A stretch of DNA of 64,000 bases, from the NCBI GenBank assembly GCA_963813525.1, contig CAWEZI010000005.1, forward strand, positions 3,162,001 to 3,226,000, read 5' to 3'. Below are positions 1-8,647 of this stretch, piece after piece. Each line of letters opens with the position of its first letter. Position 1 is the first letter of the stretch. This DNA is from Bog-756 sp963813525. Lineage in GTDB: Bacteria; Actinomycetota; Acidimicrobiia; Acidimicrobiales; RAAP-2. The notes under the pieces are model-generated. The model ran no database searches, was not told the DNA's origin, and was given only the letters and a program-made list of their open reading frames with translations. The position numbers were made by a program, and so were the translations under genes.

Positions 1-81
1 CCCCCGCAGGAGGCGGAGGGGGCCGTGTCCTCCGACGCGGCCCCAGATGCGCCCGACAATCGCACTCCGAGATCAAAGTGA
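1..81 (+). CDS. possible C-terminal tail of a gene truncated by the window edge
   Basis: Frame 1 is open from the first base to a TGA at 79-81. It encodes 26 residues rich in Pro, Ala, Glu and Asp, starting PPQEAEGAV, with mostly G/C third positions in its first half. This is the sort of low-complexity tail often seen on actinobacterial proteins. No domain is visible, and the frame may be open by chance. Confidence 0.3.
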   Translation, partial: PPQEAEGAVSSDAAPDAPDNRTPRSK

Positions 82-305
82 AACGGCCGCTGAGATCAGC
101 CGGCCGCCATACTGACGTTAGGCGGGGGTCCGGCCGGATATCAAACCGTAGGGGCTCGAGGCCGCCCGACCTGGACTTCCCTACTCCTTCCGGCCGAACC
201 TTCCCATCTGCCTCCTTACGCTGGTCACCAGGGCCCCAGAGCCCCTGGAACAGGCTCCGAGCGGCCCAGGGGGCATAGGAGGGGCTCAGGCTCCCGCGGT
301 GGCTC
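82..305. other. intergenic stretch without a recognised gene
   Basis: Between the possible left-edge tail and the end of tatD I see no ORF with coding character. I also see no convincing hairpin and no tRNA-like element. Confidence 0.5.
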
Positions 306-1187
306 TCAGTCCAGGAGACCGAACAGACAGAGGGCATTGGCCGTCGACGCCTCGGCCACGGTTGCGGCCCCTACCCCTTTGACCTGGGCCACGGCCGCTC
401 CCACCAGAGGAACCCGCGACGGCTCGTTGACCGTTCCCCGATGGGGAACGGGGGTCAGGAAGGGGGAATCGGTCTCCACCAGCAGACGGTCCATCGGGCA
501 CAGAGCGGCTGCCTCGCGGACATCGGACGCATTCTTGAAGGTCACCACGCCGCTGAACGACAGCCAGGTGCCCAGATCGAGACAGCGACGGGCCTCCTCG
601 GGACCGCCGGTAAAGCAGTGGACCACCGTCCGCTCCGGCACCCCCTGAGCGACGAGGATGTCGACGGTGTCGTCCCAGGCTTCGCGGGTGTGTATGACCA
701 GGGCCTTGTCGTAGCGGTGAGCCAGGTCGATCTGGCGAGCGAAGGCCTCCCTCTGTTGAGGTCGGGGGGAATGGTCGTAGTGGTAGTCGAGACCACATTC
801 GCCGATGCCAACCACCACCGGCCCCTCGACTGCGGGCGCCGACGACGACCCGGGGCCGAGCTCAGCCTGTAGGAGACCGTCCAGGGAGTCGACCCCGTAG
901 GAGGCGTCGTGGGGATGGAGCCCCACCGTGGCCCAGATCTCGACGCCCTCGGCTGTCGCCACCGCCTCGGGCCGGCGCAAGGAGCGCACCAAAGCCACCG
1001 CCTCGGTCGAGGATCCCGCATTGGTGCCGATGCACACCATCCGGTTCACACCCGATTCGGCGGCGCGGGCGATAGCCCCGGCCAGACGGGTGGCGTGGGC
1101 GCCGGCTTCGGTCGATTCGCCATCGGCACCGAACTCGTCCTGAAGGTGACAGTGGGAGTCGAACCACTCGATGACGGCGTCACGCAC
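306..1187 (-). CDS. tatD: TatD family metal-dependent hydrolase (putative DNase)
   Basis: This is a TIM-barrel metallohydrolase of the TatD/YcfH family (3'-5' exonuclease or deoxyribonuclease type). The metal ligands are visible in order: DSHCHLQ near the N-terminus, GECGLDYHYDHS, VIHTREAWDD, VVHCFTGG and the terminal LVETDSPFLTP. The chosen GTG at 1187 gives 293 residues, the normal family length. The frame stays open upstream, but that part lies inside metG. The start sits 11 nt after the metG stop, so the two genes form an operon, a common metG-tatD arrangement in bacteria. The family assignment is firm; the physiological substrate is not visible. Confidence 0.93.
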   Translation of the reverse strand: MRDAVIEWFDSHCHLQDEFGADGESTEAGAHATRLAGAIARAAESGVNRMVCIGTNAGSSTEAVALVRSLRRPEAVATAEGVEIWATVGLHPHDASYGVDSLDGLLQAELGPGSSSAPAVEGPVVVGIGECGLDYHYDHSPRPQQREAFARQIDLAHRYDKALVIHTREAWDDTVDILVAQGVPERTVVHCFTGGPEEARRCLDLGTWLSFSGVVTFKNASDVREAAALCPMDRLLVETDSPFLTPVPHRGTVNEPSRVPLVGAAVAQVKGVGAATVAEASTANALCLFGLLD

Positions 1188-1198
1188 GGCGTGCCCTG

Positions 1199-2707
1199 TC
1201 AGGACTTGCGCCGGGGGAAGAGCGGTGCACCCTTCTCGATGGGGCGGCCTGCCGGGTAGAGCCCCCATTGGCCGTCGGCGGGCAGGCGTTGCTCGGCCGG
1301 TGAGCCGTCCAGCCCGATCCTGGCCCAGATGGTTTGGGCGGTGGTGGGCATGACCGGAACGATGAGGAGGGACACGATGCGAAGGACCTCGAGGGCGCTC
1401 CCCATGACGGCGTCGACCGCGGGCCCCGGATCTGCCTTCCACGGTTCAGCCGTCTCCAACTCGGCGTTGGTCTCGTGGAGGAGGCGCCAGGTGGCCTCGA
1501 GGGCCAGGTGCGGTTGGCCGGCCCCCCAGGCGGCGGCGGCCTCGGCCAGAACGTCGGCGGCCACCCCGGCCAACCGGCTGTCGGCCTGGGACGCCGTTCC
1601 GATCCCCCCGCACTTGGAACCGACCACGGTGGCCACCCGGGACAGAAGATTGCCCAAATTGTTGGCCAGGTCGGCGTTGTAGCGGGCCGTGATCCCCTCG
1701 GCCGAGAAATCGCCATCCGACCCCAGGGGCGTGTCCCGTACCAGGTAGTAACGCACGGGATCGACGCCGTACTCGGCGGTGAGCTCGCCCGGCGTGATCT
1801 GGTTGAGGCTGGATTTGGACATCTTCTCCCCGCCCACCAGCAACCACCCGTGCACTTGGATGTGGGCCGGCGGATCGATGCCGGCGGCCATACACATGGC
1901 CGGCCACCACACGCAGTGGAACCGGATGATCTCCTTGCCGATCAAGTGGTGAACGGCCGGCCACCACGCCTCGAAGCGGGACTCATCCTCGCCGTAGCCG
2001 ATGGCGGTCACGTAGTTGATGAGGGCGTCGTACCAGACGTAGAAGACGTGCTTCTCGTCCCAGGGGACGGACACACCCCAGTCGATGGAGGTTCGGGTGA
2101 TGGAGATGTCACGGAGCCCTCCCTCGATGAAGCGCAGGGCCTCGTTGCGCTTCGACTCCGGCACCACATCGGTCGGGTTGGCCGCGTACCACTCGATGAG
2201 TTGCTGCTCGAAGGCGCTCAGGCGGAAGAAGTAGTTCTCCTCCTCGAGCTCCTCCACCGGTGTTCGGTGGATGGGGCACAAACCGCCGTCCAGCAGTTCG
2301 TCCTCCGCGTAGTACTGCTCGCAGGCCACACAGTAGAGACCGCGGTAGGTGTCCTTGTAGATGAAGCCGTTCTCATAGACCTGGCCGAGGAACTTCTGGA
2401 CCGCTCGGTGATGACGGGGCTCGCTGGTCCTGATGAAGTCGTCGTTGGCGATGTCCAGGTCGGCCCAGGCCGACAGGAATCGGGGGGCCAACTGGTCGGT
2501 CCACTCTTGCGGACTGAGCCCGTGTTGTTCGGCGGCGCGGGCCACTTTTTGACCGTGCTCGTCGTTCCCGGTGAGGAAGAAGACGTCGTCCCCGATCAGC
2601 CGGTGCCAACGAGCCAGAGCGTCGGCATTGACCGTTGAATAGGCATGGCCGACGTGGGGCGCGTCGTTGACGTAGTAGATGGGGGTGGTCATGTAGAAGC
2701 GGGGCAT
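1199..2707 (-). CDS. metG: methionyl-tRNA synthetase
   Basis: This class I aminoacyl-tRNA synthetase charges tRNA-Met in the cytoplasm. The HIGH-type signature is HVGH in DAPHVGHAYS near residue 18. The KMSKS loop is present as GEKMSKSSLNQ. A zinc-knuckle-like insert has CVAC followed by CPIH. The protein is 502 residues and lacks the C-terminal EMAP/Trbp111 extension, as in short actinobacterial MetRS. The frame is open 58 codons further upstream, but ATG 2707 (MPRFYMTTPIYY) fits the family N-terminus. It also lies 7 nt after a TACGCT -10 box, which suggests a leaderless mRNA. It is first in an operon with tatD. Confidence 0.97.
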   Translation of the reverse strand: MPRFYMTTPIYYVNDAPHVGHAYSTVNADALARWHRLIGDDVFFLTGNDEHGQKVARAAEQHGLSPQEWTDQLAPRFLSAWADLDIANDDFIRTSEPRHHRAVQKFLGQVYENGFIYKDTYRGLYCVACEQYYAEDELLDGGLCPIHRTPVEELEEENYFFRLSAFEQQLIEWYAANPTDVVPESKRNEALRFIEGGLRDISITRTSIDWGVSVPWDEKHVFYVWYDALINYVTAIGYGEDESRFEAWWPAVHHLIGKEIIRFHCVWWPAMCMAAGIDPPAHIQVHGWLLVGGEKMSKSSLNQITPGELTAEYGVDPVRYYLVRDTPLGSDGDFSAEGITARYNADLANNLGNLLSRVATVVGSKCGGIGTASQADSRLAGVAADVLAEAAAAWGAGQPHLALEATWRLLHETNAELETAEPWKADPGPAVDAVMGSALEVLRIVSLLIVPVMPTTAQTIWARIGLDGSPAEQRLPADGQWGLYPAGRPIEKGAPLFPRRKS

Positions 2708-2714
2708 TTCCCGT

Positions 2715-2720
2715 AGCGTA
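2715..2720 (-). promoter_or_regulatory. metG -10 element, leaderless type
   Basis: TACGCT on the minus strand is followed by 7 nt and then the metG ATG. This matches the TANNNT-to-start spacing seen at many genes of this window. Confidence 0.6.
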
Positions 2721-2862
2721 CCGATCCGGGCGATCCTGGCCGACAGAGCGTCGTATCCGCCCGAGCTGGGCCGGCCGACGACGCCGGCCGTAGGATCTGT
2801 CGAGCTCCAGGAAGGCTCCGACCAACCCCCCAAAGCCCCTCGCATCCGCTGCTCGTCAACTC

Positions 2863-3354
2863 GTGCCCCCACACCCCGCACCCGACCAACCCGCGCCCCC
2901 GGTGGCAGCCGCGCCCGACGAACCCTCCCCCACGGCCGCCCCGCCCCAGCGCGAGCAGCGGGTGGCCGTGTACGGCATCTGCGAGAAGGACGGACAGGTA
3001 CTGCTGGTGCGAGCCGCTTCCTACCTCACGGTGGCCGGGCGGTGGTTCCTACCCGGAGGCGGCATCAACCACGGCGAAGACCCGGAGACCGCCCTGCGCC
3101 GTGAATTCAAGGAGGAGACCGGGCTCGACGTGGTGGTGGGCGAGCTGCGCGGCGTCCTCTCCGATGTCTTTGCCCTTCCCGATGGGAGGAACCTGCACAC
3201 GGTACGCATCATCTACCGCATCGCCTCTTTTTCGGGCACCCTGCGCGACGAAACGGATGGTTCGTCGGATGCAGCCCGGTGGGCACCGATCGGACAGGTC
3301 TTCGACCTCCCCCTCTCCCCCTACGTGGAACGCGCCCTTCGCCAACTGCGCTGA
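2863..3354 (+). CDS. Nudix hydrolase
   Basis: A 163-residue Nudix-fold pyrophosphohydrolase. The Nudix box is intact: it starts GGGINHGEDP and continues through ALRREFKEETGLD at about residues 65-89. It follows a strand reading VAVYGICEKDGQVLLVRA. The N-terminal 30 residues are Pro/Ala-rich and probably disordered. The start used is GTG 2863; in-frame GTG codons lie closer to the domain, so the true start could be later. The substrate cannot be told from sequence. It is transcribed divergently from metG and converges on msrA. Confidence 0.88.
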   Translation: MPPHPAPDQPAPPVAAAPDEPSPTAAPPQREQRVAVYGICEKDGQVLLVRAASYLTVAGRWFLPGGGINHGEDPETALRREFKEETGLDVVVGELRGVLSDVFALPDGRNLHTVRIIYRIASFSGTLRDETDGSSDAARWAPIGQVFDLPLSPYVERALRQLR

Positions 3355-3424
3355 CTGCGTTCACCGGCCCAACGGGGTTGACTGCGCTGCTGCCGGCCGT
3401 CCACCGCTCTCAGCTGGTCACCGC

Positions 3425-3967
3425 TCACCAATTGGCGACGTGGCAGCCACCGAAGCCAGTCTTTTCGGTGTAGCGCTGGTGGTACTCCTCGGCCGGCCAG
3501 AAGGTGGTGGCCGGATCGACCTCGGTCACGATGGGCCGCTTGAAGCGCGCCTGGTACTCGTCGAGCGAAGCGTGAGCTGCTTTCTTCTGGGCCTCATCGT
3601 GGACAAAGACCGCCGAGCGGTACTGCGTGCCGCGATCGGGGCCCTGCCGGTTGAGGGTGGTGGGGTCGTGATGGCGCCAAAACTCGGCCAGGAGGGTGTC
3701 AAACGAGACCGGACTGGGGTCGAAGGTGACCAGCACAGCTTCGGCGTGACCAGTCCCGCCTCGGCACACCTGTTCATACGACGGGTGGTCCACCTGACCA
3801 CCCTCGTAGCCGGCGATGGCGTTCTCCACACCGGGAACGGCCCGGAAGAACTCCTCGACCCCCCAGAAACATCCGGCGGCGAAGGCAGCTCGATCCAGTC
3901 CCTCGGGAATGTCGTCGGGTGCAATCCCCGGCGCTCGGGTCTTGTCCCTGTGCGCTCTTCCGAACAT
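3425..3967 (-). CDS. msrA: peptide methionine-S-sulfoxide reductase MsrA
   Basis: Reduces the S-epimer of methionine sulfoxide in proteins, repairing oxidative damage. The catalytic motif GCFWG is at residues 32-36 (Cys33). GYEGG, a HAEAV segment and a late Cys in GFGGCHVANW, a candidate resolving residue, are also present. ATG 3967 is preceded by AAGGGAG at 7 nt, so it is preferred over the ATG 87 nt further upstream. The protein is 180 residues, normal for the family. Three 16-bp repeat units lie just upstream in the presumed leader. Confidence 0.95.
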   Translation of the reverse strand: MFGRAHRDKTRAPGIAPDDIPEGLDRAAFAAGCFWGVEEFFRAVPGVENAIAGYEGGQVDHPSYEQVCRGGTGHAEAVLVTFDPSPVSFDTLLAEFWRHHDPTTLNRQGPDRGTQYRSAVFVHDEAQKKAAHASLDEYQARFKRPIVTEVDPATTFWPAEEYHQRYTEKTGFGGCHVANW

Positions 3968-3984
3968 CGTCCACTCCCTTCCCT

Positions 3985-4032
3985 GGCACCCGGTCTTGCT
4001 GGCCCCCGGTTTGTCTGGCCCCCGGTTTGTCT
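3985..4032. repeat. three tandem 16-bp units upstream of msrA
   Basis: Units at 3985-4000, 4001-4016 and 4017-4032. The last two are identical (GGCCCCCGGTTTGTCT on the plus strand) and the first differs at a few positions. They lie 18-65 nt upstream of the msrA start and could be regulator sites or a slippage product. Confidence 0.7.
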
Positions 4033-4190
4033 GGCGCAAGCCCTTTTCGTACACCCGCTCATCCGCCCCACAAAATCGTTACGAGGTCGAGGTGGGCAGC
4101 GTCATTCCGGGAGGGTCTCCGGACCCGGGCAGGGCCCACCGGCCGAGTCTGGTACGCCACCCATTCAGTCTTCGAGGCATAGTCCCCGCA

Positions 4191-6008
4191 TTAGTCCTTC
4201 GACGTGTAGTCACCGCCGAGATCCTGCCGGGTCAACACGATGTTCCCGTAGGCCGATCCGGCCAGAACCACATCCCGCTCGCCGTAATCGGCGATCTTCC
4301 CGTTGTCCAGGACCAGGAGCAGGTCGCACTGTGCCGTCGTCTCGGTGCGATGCGAGATGATCACCACGGTGACCCGCCCTCTGAGCTCGGAGAGGGTCTG
4401 GCGGATGAGCTTTTCGGTGCGCCCGTCCACCGCGCTGGTCGGCTCATCTAGAACGATGAGCTTCGGGGAGCCGATCAGGGCACGGGCGATGGCCAAGCGC
4501 TGCTTCTGCCCGCCCGACAGGGCGCCGCCACCCTCACCCACCGGGGTCTCGTAACCGGCGGGCATCCGGACGACGTCCTCGTGGAGGTGGGCCGACTTTG
4601 CCGCCTCGATGACCTCCTGTTCCTCGAAGTCCCGGAAGAACTTGATGTTGTCGATGACCGAGCCCTGCAGCAGCACCGGTTCCTGGGGCACCAGGGCCAC
4701 GGTGCTGCGGGCATCGCTCTTGGAGATGGCCGCGGCGTCCTCGCCCCCGATGGTGGCCCGACCGCTGGTGGGCTGGCGTAGGCCGAGCAGGATCTGGCTG
4801 ATGGTCGTCTTGCCGCTGCCCGAGGGCCCGAGCATACCGACGATCTTCCCCTCCGGGATGTCCATGGTGACGCCGGAGAGGGCGAGAGTCACGCCATCGT
4901 AGGAGTAGTCCACGGAATCGAAGTCCACCCCGAAGGACTCGGGCACTCTCTCTCCGGGACTGACCCGGGCCTCGTCGTAGCGATGGAGCTCCCGGGTGAC
5001 GTCCTCCAGCATGCCCTGCGAGCCGCGGAGGCCCTGGATGGCTGACTGGACGGCGGCGCCGTAGCCGACGGATCGCAGCACCAGGATGAGGATGGCTCCG
5101 AGCTCGGGCAGCCTGGCATGCCCGGATCCGGTCAGGAGGACGATGGCGATGATGACGAATCCGAGGGCAGCGGACTGGTAGAGGATGGGCACCATGCCGC
5201 CGAGCAGCTGTGCCCTGCGGTAGACGGCACCGGTGCTCTGGATCAATCGGCGGAGCGTGCCCAGGACCTGGGTCTCCACACCGAACAACCGGAAGTCGCG
5301 GCTCAGGCGGGTGTACTCGGTCATCTGGGTGGCCATGCCTCTGGTTACCCTCGAGAGCTCGCGGTTGGCCCGCCGGGTGCGGGCGTTGAACGGTCGGAGA
5401 CTCACCGAGAGCACGATGCCGAGGCCGATGACCCCAAGGGCTGCTGCGGGATCGACGGCCAGGGCCACTCCCAACAGCCCGACCAGCATGAGGGCCGATT
5501 GGATGCCGGCCGACAGGTTCTGGACAGCCCCGGCGGTGGCGTTGCTGTTCATGGTGAGGAGCTGTTGGACATGCCCGAGCCGCTCGGTGGATTGGAGGGA
5601 CCAGTTGGACCGGAAGAACCCGGTGACGATGCGTGTACGGGTCATCGTCAGGGCCTGTGAGGAGACAGAGGTGCTGATCAGGAGGCCCAGGACGTTGGTG
5701 CAGAGGAAGGCCCCCAAGGCCACGAACGAGGCGATGATGGCGATGGTCGGTGAAACGGAGCGACCGAGGGCATGGATCGAATGCTTGCCCTGGACCGAGG
5801 CCACCGCCACCTCGGAGATGAGCACCAACAGGAATGCTTGGCTCAGACCGCCGAGGAGGGACAGGAGACTGAAGGCAACGATCTTCAGACGCATCGAGCC
5901 CACGCCGAGCGTGCGCATGACCGAAACCAGGGAGTCGGTCGGTGTGTTCCCGGTACTGGACGGCCCGGTTTTGGAGAACGGTTTCTTCACTGGTCCCGTC
6001 TTGGCCAT
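4191..6008 (-). CDS. ABC exporter half-transporter (TMD-NBD fusion)
   Basis: A 605-residue type IV (MsbA-like) ABC exporter subunit, expected to dimerise in the membrane. The N-terminal ~330 residues carry several hydrophobic helices. The ATPase domain has Walker A GPSGSGKTT near residue 395, signature LSGGQKQRLAIARAL, Walker B LIVLDEPTSAVD and the H-loop VVIISHRTE. ATG 6008 is chosen because AGGGGAG sits 6 nt upstream; the frame stays open a further 25 codons. The N-terminal ~25 residues are Lys/Thr/Ser-rich. No partner gene is adjacent, so a homodimer is likely. The substrate is unknown. Confidence 0.9.
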   Translation of the reverse strand: MAKTGPVKKPFSKTGPSSTGNTPTDSLVSVMRTLGVGSMRLKIVAFSLLSLLGGLSQAFLLVLISEVAVASVQGKHSIHALGRSVSPTIAIIASFVALGAFLCTNVLGLLISTSVSSQALTMTRTRIVTGFFRSNWSLQSTERLGHVQQLLTMNSNATAGAVQNLSAGIQSALMLVGLLGVALAVDPAAALGVIGLGIVLSVSLRPFNARTRRANRELSRVTRGMATQMTEYTRLSRDFRLFGVETQVLGTLRRLIQSTGAVYRRAQLLGGMVPILYQSAALGFVIIAIVLLTGSGHARLPELGAILILVLRSVGYGAAVQSAIQGLRGSQGMLEDVTRELHRYDEARVSPGERVPESFGVDFDSVDYSYDGVTLALSGVTMDIPEGKIVGMLGPSGSGKTTISQILLGLRQPTSGRATIGGEDAAAISKSDARSTVALVPQEPVLLQGSVIDNIKFFRDFEEQEVIEAAKSAHLHEDVVRMPAGYETPVGEGGGALSGGQKQRLAIARALIGSPKLIVLDEPTSAVDGRTEKLIRQTLSELRGRVTVVIISHRTETTAQCDLLLVLDNGKIADYGERDVVLAGSAYGNIVLTRQDLGGDYTSKD

Positions 6009-6040
6009 TTGACGCTCCCCTGCGAAGCGTCGCGGAGCGA

Positions 6041-6046
6041 ATTGTA
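6041..6046 (-). promoter_or_regulatory. possible -10 element of the ABC exporter gene
   Basis: TACAAT on the minus strand lies 32 nt upstream of the ATG. The leader between them contains the AGGGGAG ribosome-binding site. Confidence 0.4.
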
Positions 6047-6207
6047 CTCTACGGCACTTATAACGGCCTCGGGATGGGGGCAAACCGCTGCCTCACCCGT
6101 CGTGGGGAGGCGGGCGGACTCTCGGGTTAGGGGTAACTAATCCGACCTCCGATCCTCGCCACTTGCACCCAGTCGCGCTCAACTTATTTGCGCCAACAAC
6201 GATATCG

Positions 6208-7227
6208 CTATGTCGGTAGCTCCGAGGCGTCCGGCGACCCACCGTCACGCAGTTCGAGAGCCAGCTGGTAGACCCGTCGGCGGGCCACCCCGTAGGCGCC
6301 GGCGATGTCGTCGACCACACCACGAGTGCGCTCGCCCTCCGCCAGGTGCTGCCTCAGGGCAGCGATCAGCACATCGTCGCCCACTGTTTGCTCGACCCCG
6401 ACCATGCCACCGAGGACCACGACCACCTCGCCCCGCACCGACTGGCCCGCAGCCCAGGCGGCTGCCTGGCTGAGGGGGCCCCGCCTTATTTCCTCGTGGA
6501 CCTTGGTCAGCTCGCGTACCACCGCCACCCGGCGATCCCCACCGCACACGTCCACCAGTTCCGACAAGGTCGCGGCCAGTCGACCCGGGGCCTCGAAGAC
6601 GACCGAGGTGCGTCGCTCGTGGGCCAAGGCCTCGAGGCGCTCCCGTCTCTCACGACCGGACCTGGGCAGAAACCCCTCGAAGCAGTAGCGCTCGGTGGGA
6701 AGCCCGCTCGTCACCAAGGCGGCCACGGCCGCCGACGGCCCGGGGACCACGGACACCGTGAGGCCCTCGTGGGCGGCGGCAGCCACGACCCGGCTCCCCG
6801 GGTCGGAGATACCGGGCATGCCGGCGTCACTCACCAGGGCGACGGTGCGACCTTCACCCACGGCACCAAGGACCTCGGCCACCCGGTCGTCCTCGTTGTG
6901 GTCGTGGAGGGACCGTAGCCGCACCCCGGTGATGCCAGCATGGGTGAGCAGCTTGCGGGAGTGTCGGGTGTCCTCGCAGTAGATGACGTCGGCCGACCGC
7001 AGGGTTTCGACGGCCCGCGGTGACAGGTCGCCGAGGTTGCCGATGGGGGTTCCCACCAGAACCAAGGCTCCCGGCGTGGTCGTGGCCCGAGACCCATCTG
7101 CGTCGTCGCCACCGTCGGCCTCGGTCGGATCGCCCCAGAGCTCGAGCTCCTCGAGAACCTCGGGATCGAGATCGGGGTCGAGATCGGGATCGGGATCGTC
7201 GGCGGACTCCCGCCCACCGGTGCTCAT
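6208..7227 (-). CDS. rsmI: 16S rRNA (cytidine1402-2'-O)-methyltransferase RsmI
   Basis: SAM-dependent 2'-O-methylation of C1402 in 16S rRNA, at the ribosomal P site. The tetrapyrrole-methylase-type fold is recognised by VGTPIGNLGDLSPRA, YCEDTRHS, LVSDAGMPGISDPG and the C-terminal helical tail. The protein is 339 residues, about 50 longer than typical. The extra part is an acidic N-terminal extension with a DPDLDPDLDPE run. ATG 7227 shares its A with the TGA of the upstream DUF192 gene, so the two are translationally coupled. Confidence 0.93.
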   Translation of the reverse strand: MSTGGRESADDPDPDLDPDLDPEVLEELELWGDPTEADGGDDADGSRATTTPGALVLVGTPIGNLGDLSPRAVETLRSADVIYCEDTRHSRKLLTHAGITGVRLRSLHDHNEDDRVAEVLGAVGEGRTVALVSDAGMPGISDPGSRVVAAAAHEGLTVSVVPGPSAAVAALVTSGLPTERYCFEGFLPRSGRERRERLEALAHERRTSVVFEAPGRLAATLSELVDVCGGDRRVAVVRELTKVHEEIRRGPLSQAAAWAAGQSVRGEVVVVLGGMVGVEQTVGDDVLIAALRQHLAEGERTRGVVDDIAGAYGVARRRVYQLALELRDGGSPDASELPT

Positions 7228-7553
7228 CAGCGGAGCTCCAGTTTGTCGCCCACCCGGAGTCCCCACCGCTCGAAGGCACCGGCTTCGGCCTCGATGACCG
7301 AACGTCCCCGGCGGCGGGGAAGGCTCATCCGCCAAGGCGCCAAGGTGGTGACCCCGACCACTTCCATCTGCTTGTCACAGAAGGCGACGTCGATGGCGAA
7401 CCGCATCCCCAGCGTATGCACCGAGCGGGTCCGGGGCAGGATCATGGCGCCCTCATAGCTTCGACGACCGAGGAGCCCCCGGGCCCGGGCGGCGAAGGTG
7501 TCGGCCACTTCGACGGTGGCCAGCACGTCGCCGTCTCGCAGCAACCAGGTCAT
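7227..7553 (-). CDS. DUF192 family protein
   Basis: 108 residues that match the whole DUF192 fold, with RARGLLGR, GMRFAIDVAFCD and a closing GDKLELR. Many members are exported, but no signal peptide is seen here. The biochemical role of the family is not established. It overlaps rsmI by one base in the arrangement TGATG. The start is ATG 7553; I see no strong ribosome-binding site. Confidence 0.87.
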   Translation of the reverse strand: MTWLLRDGDVLATVEVADTFAARARGLLGRRSYEGAMILPRTRSVHTLGMRFAIDVAFCDKQMEVVGVTTLAPWRMSLPRRRGRSVIEAEAGAFERWGLRVGDKLELR

Positions 7554-7590
7554 GGCCGGCCGCCGCTGTCGGAGGGTCCACCATTTCGAT

Positions 7591-7596
7591 TAGGCT
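7591..7596 (+). promoter_or_regulatory. -10 element of the bL37-like gene
   Basis: TAGGCT followed by 9 nt and GTG 7606, consistent with leaderless transcription. Confidence 0.6.
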
Positions 7597-7605
7597 GTCC
7601 CTTCT

Positions 7606-7689
7606 GTGTCCAAGCGAACCAACAAACGGAAACTGCGGGCCAAAAAGAAGGCCAACCACGGCAAGAAGCCGAACTGCGGCCGAGGCTGA
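7606..7689 (+). CDS. bL37-type small ribosomal protein (27 residues)
   Basis: A GTG-started ORF of 27 codons with a very basic product beginning VSKRTNKRKLRAKKK and containing ANHGKKPN. Actinobacterial bL37, a ~24-residue large-subunit protein known from mycobacterial ribosome structures, ends in a nearly identical KANHGKRPN motif. This peptide is therefore probably its orthologue, with a three-residue C-terminal extension. A TAGGCT -10 box lies 9 nt before the GTG. The gene is short enough to be missed by standard callers. The identification rests on motif memory and was not searched. Confidence 0.75.
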   Translation: MSKRTNKRKLRAKKKANHGKKPNCGRG

Positions 7690-7758
7690 CTCCCCGACCC
7701 AAGTCAGCTGACCTGACTCCCCGGGCGGGAGCCGGTGACACGGACGGGCGGCCCACCC

Positions 7759-8640
7759 TCACACGCGGGACTGCCACGAGCACCCCAGCCGCTCGAGCAC
7801 ACCGGCCAGGACACTGGGGCGGTCGGTGATGATCCCGTCGACCCCGAGCCCGCAGAGTTTTTCCATCAACGGCTCGTCCTCGATGGTCCAGACGTGGACG
7901 GCCAGACCCTCTCGGTGGGCCACCTCCACCAACCGCTCGTCGACCAGGGTGAGGTCGCCGTACTGCACTGGGACCTGGAGTGCCACGTGGCGCAAGGGTT
8001 CGGGGGACGCTCCCGACTGGACCGCCTGATAGAAGGCGGCCACCGCCATGGTTCCGGCGGAAGTCGGAATTTCCGGCGCGAAGGTGGAGAAGGAATCGGT
8101 GGCCGTGTCGAGGAATGAGGCGACGATGACGTCGTCGGTGCGTTCGAAATTCCGGAGCATGACAGCCAGGGCCTGTTCGTAGGGCGGTACGACCGGGGCT
8201 GTCTGCTTGATGTCGAGATTGAGCACGACACCCGGAAAGGCCTCGAGCACCTCCTCCAACAAGGCGAAGCAGAACCGCCGGTCCCCCGGCGCCCGACCCC
8301 GGTAGGGATAGCAGTCAGGATCGAGCCCGGGCGACACGTCGGCACCCGGCGCCCACCAGTAGGCGTTGTCCAGCGTCCGCAGCTCGTCCCAGCTCATCTG
8401 GGCGATCACTCCTGAGCGGTCGGTGGTTCGATCGACGGTGGCGTCATGACACACCACCAAGCGGCCGTCCCTGGTGGCATGGACGTCGAGCTCGATGGCG
8501 GTGGCTCCAGCATCGAGGGCGGCCCGGATGGCGTAAAGGGTGGACGAAGGGGCCTCCCAAGCGCCGCCCTGGTGGGCGTAGGCGATGACCCGCCGTTCCA
8601 GCCACGGGGACATCCGGCGTGGCTCGGAGCTAGCGGGCAC
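7759..8640 (-). CDS. glycerophosphodiester phosphodiesterase family protein
   Basis: A GDPD-type TIM barrel that hydrolyses deacylated phospholipid head-group diesters. Visible motifs are YAHQGGAWEAPSST (the HRG...ENT region), AIELDVHATRDG with the metal-binding Glu and Asp, VCHDATVDRTTD, LNLDIK and the C-terminal VHVWTIEDE. Arg of the usual HRG is Gln here, and the Glu of ENT is Ser. The start is taken as GTG 8640 (VPASSEPRR), because it lies 7 nt after a minus-strand TACCGT -10 box; an alternative is ATG 8613. The product is 293 residues with no signal peptide. It is divergent from the gene at 8668 across a shared promoter. Confidence 0.85.
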   Translation of the reverse strand: MPASSEPRRMSPWLERRVIAYAHQGGAWEAPSSTLYAIRAALDAGATAIELDVHATRDGRLVVCHDATVDRTTDRSGVIAQMSWDELRTLDNAYWWAPGADVSPGLDPDCYPYRGRAPGDRRFCFALLEEVLEAFPGVVLNLDIKQTAPVVPPYEQALAVMLRNFERTDDVIVASFLDTATDSFSTFAPEIPTSAGTMAVAAFYQAVQSGASPEPLRHVALQVPVQYGDLTLVDERLVEVAHREGLAVHVWTIEDEPLMEKLCGLGVDGIITDRPSVLAGVLERLGCSWQSRV

Positions 8641-8647
8641 AGGAAGA

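Noticed and set aside
1334..2638. A 434-codon frame antisense to metG
   Set aside because: Shadow of the MetRS codons; no coding features.
7686..7723. A repeated CTGACTCCCCG and GTCAGCTGAC palindrome behind the bL37-like gene
   Set aside because: Could be a weak terminator, but the stem is only 5 bp and there is no T-run, so it is not called.
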